From Oscillospiraceae bacterium (GTDB taxonomy: Bacteria > Bacillota > Clostridia > Saccharofermentanales > Saccharofermentanaceae), in NCBI GenBank assembly GCA_902795955.1, contig CADBNJ010000050.1:1-7123 (forward strand): a stretch of 7,123 nucleotides of DNA. The letters are read 5' to 3'. The position numbers were made by a program, and so were the translations under genes. Shown here in pieces: positions 6,197 through 7,123 of this stretch. The notes beneath the pieces are model-generated. The model saw only the letters and a program-made list of their open reading frames with translations, was not told the DNA's origin and ran no database searches. How positions within the stretch are numbered: the stretch's first letter is position 1; every line of letters starts with the position of its first letter.

Positions 6197-7123
6197 TCTA
6201 TTACGATAACAGCGCTACCACAAAGCCCTGTCAGGAAGTAATCGACAGGATAAACAGCAATCTTACAGGCGACCTCTTCGGCAATCCGGGGTCGCTTCAT
6301 AAACTCGGCCTGTCCGCTGATAAGGAATACAAGCGCGTAACTGCTTCTGTGGCTTCCATGCTCGGCGCGAAGCCTGAGGAGATATTCTTCACCTCCTGCG
6401 GCTCCGAGAGCGCCAATACGGCGATCAGGGGTTACATGTCACGTAATAAGCGCAAGGGGAACAAGATAATATCTACCGGAACTGAACATAAGGCGACTCT
6501 GGAAGTTCTTAAGCTTCTTGAGGGTTCGGGGTATGAAGTCATCCGCGTCAAGTGCGGCAGGGACGGCAGGCCGGATCTTGATGAGATCAAGGCCAATATA
6601 ACAGACTGCGCCCTGATGTGCTTTACGCATGTTAATAACGAGACTGGTTCAATACTTCCTTTGCATGATATCGTCAGTATCCGTAACACCATGAACAGGA
6701 ACTGTGCAATATATCTTGATTGTGTCCAGTCCCTCGGAAAGCTCGATATCAATCTTTCCCAAACGGGTGTGGACATGGCATCATTCTCCGGACATAAGAT
6801 ACACGGCGTCAAGGGTGTCGGCGTTCTTTATGTCAGGAACGGAGTCAGGATAGATCCGCTGATACTCGGGGGAGGTCAGCAGAAGGGAATGCGTTCCGGT
6901 ACGGAGAGCTTACTTCTGGCATCAAGCTTTGAGGCTGCGCTGTCTGAAGCTGTAAGGAACAGGGAGAATGCGTATGCCAATGTCAGTGAGATCAATTCCT
7001 ATCTGAGGGAAGAACTTACAAAACGCGGCAATACGATCCTGTCTCCTGAAGACGGACTCCCTTTTGTGCTGAACTGCTCTTTCGACAGGTTCGAATCAGA
7101 GACGATGTTACACTGTCTTGAGA
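6193..7123 (+). CDS. Cysteine desulfurase, NifS/IscS-like (3' partial, first 310 residues)
   Basis: This is a PLP-dependent (class V fold-type I) enzyme that removes sulfur from L-cysteine as a protein persulfide, releasing alanine. The N-terminus MIYYDNSATT aligns directly with the IscS/NifS start. Further motifs: FGNPGSLH (29-36), FFTSCGSESANTAI (65-78), TEHKATL (97-103, H99 stacks on PLP), THVNNETG (145-152), YLDCVQ (D176, Q179), SFSGHKIHGVKGVG with Schiff-base K202, and GGGQQKGMRSGTES (226-239). The frame runs off the right edge before the mobile loop, so the persulfide Cys is not in view. The start overlaps the purB stop as ATGA and no Shine-Dalgarno is evident, which suggests translation coupled to purB. 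In Bacillota such enzymes often precede thiI (tRNA 4-thiouridine); whether this one does, or serves Fe-S assembly, is unknown. C177 in the DxxQ motif is unusual, since Ala is common there. Confidence 0.94.
   Translation, partial: MIYYDNSATTKPCQEVIDRINSNLTGDLFGNPGSLHKLGLSADKEYKRVTASVASMLGAKPEEIFFTSCGSESANTAIRGYMSRNKRKGNKIISTGTEHKATLEVLKLLEGSGYEVIRVKCGRDGRPDLDEIKANITDCALMCFTHVNNETGSILPLHDIVSIRNTMNRNCAIYLDCVQSLGKLDINLSQTGVDMASFSGHKIHGVKGVGVLYVRNGVRIDPLILGGGQQKGMRSGTESLLLASSFEAALSEAVRNRENAYANVSEINSYLREELTKRGNTILSPEDGLPFVLNCSFDRFESETMLHCLE

Overview
The window reads as ordinary, densely packed chromosomal DNA from a Gram-positive anaerobe of the Bacillota, most likely a Clostridia / Lachnospiraceae-like lineage. 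This rests on a VaFE-type, sortase-anchored surface protein next to a class B sortase, strong GGAGG ribosome binding sites, sigma-A-like promoters, and clostridial-style aminotransferases. The genus cannot be fixed from the sequence alone.

Left part (1-1705, + strand): the C-terminal 323 residues of a surface protein (its start lies outside the window) with VaFE / Thr-Gln ester-bond domains, a VPKTG sorting signal, a membrane helix and a basic tail. It overlaps by 8 bases a gene for a membrane-anchored class B sortase, its probable anchoring or polymerising enzyme. The sortase gene carries two strong intragenic hairpins with 3-nt loops (about 1040-1068 and 1429-1453).

Middle (1708-3333): a PLP-dependent class I/II aminotransferase on the - strand converges on the sortase gene with only 2 bases between stop codons. 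Upstream of it, and divergent from it, is a YraN-family (UPF0102) nuclease-like protein. The 66-base gap between the two starts holds a perfect TATAAT for the aminotransferase.

Right part (3334-7123, + strand): a 137-base intergenic region carries a good promoter (TTGTCT-N17-TATAAT) and a leader of about 80 nt with a 10-bp hairpin. Then come three tightly coupled genes: a type Ic aspartate aminotransferase, adenylosuccinate lyase (purB, 1-base overlap) and a NifS/IscS-like cysteine desulfurase (4-base ATGA overlap) cut by the right edge. The first two link logically: aspartate is the nitrogen donor in the PurA and PurC reactions whose products PurB cleaves to fumarate plus AMP or AICAR. The desulfurase supplies persulfide sulfur for Fe-S clusters or tRNA thiolation.

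I see no RNA genes, mobile elements, CRISPR arrays or gene-free stretch above 300 bases, and no convincing wholly new system. The most unusual points are the intragenic hairpins in the sortase gene, the membrane-proximal VaFE domain with an Asn where the ester-bond Asp is expected, the VPKTG/class B sortase pairing, and the repeated AATTGCA motif around the aminotransferase-purB promoter.
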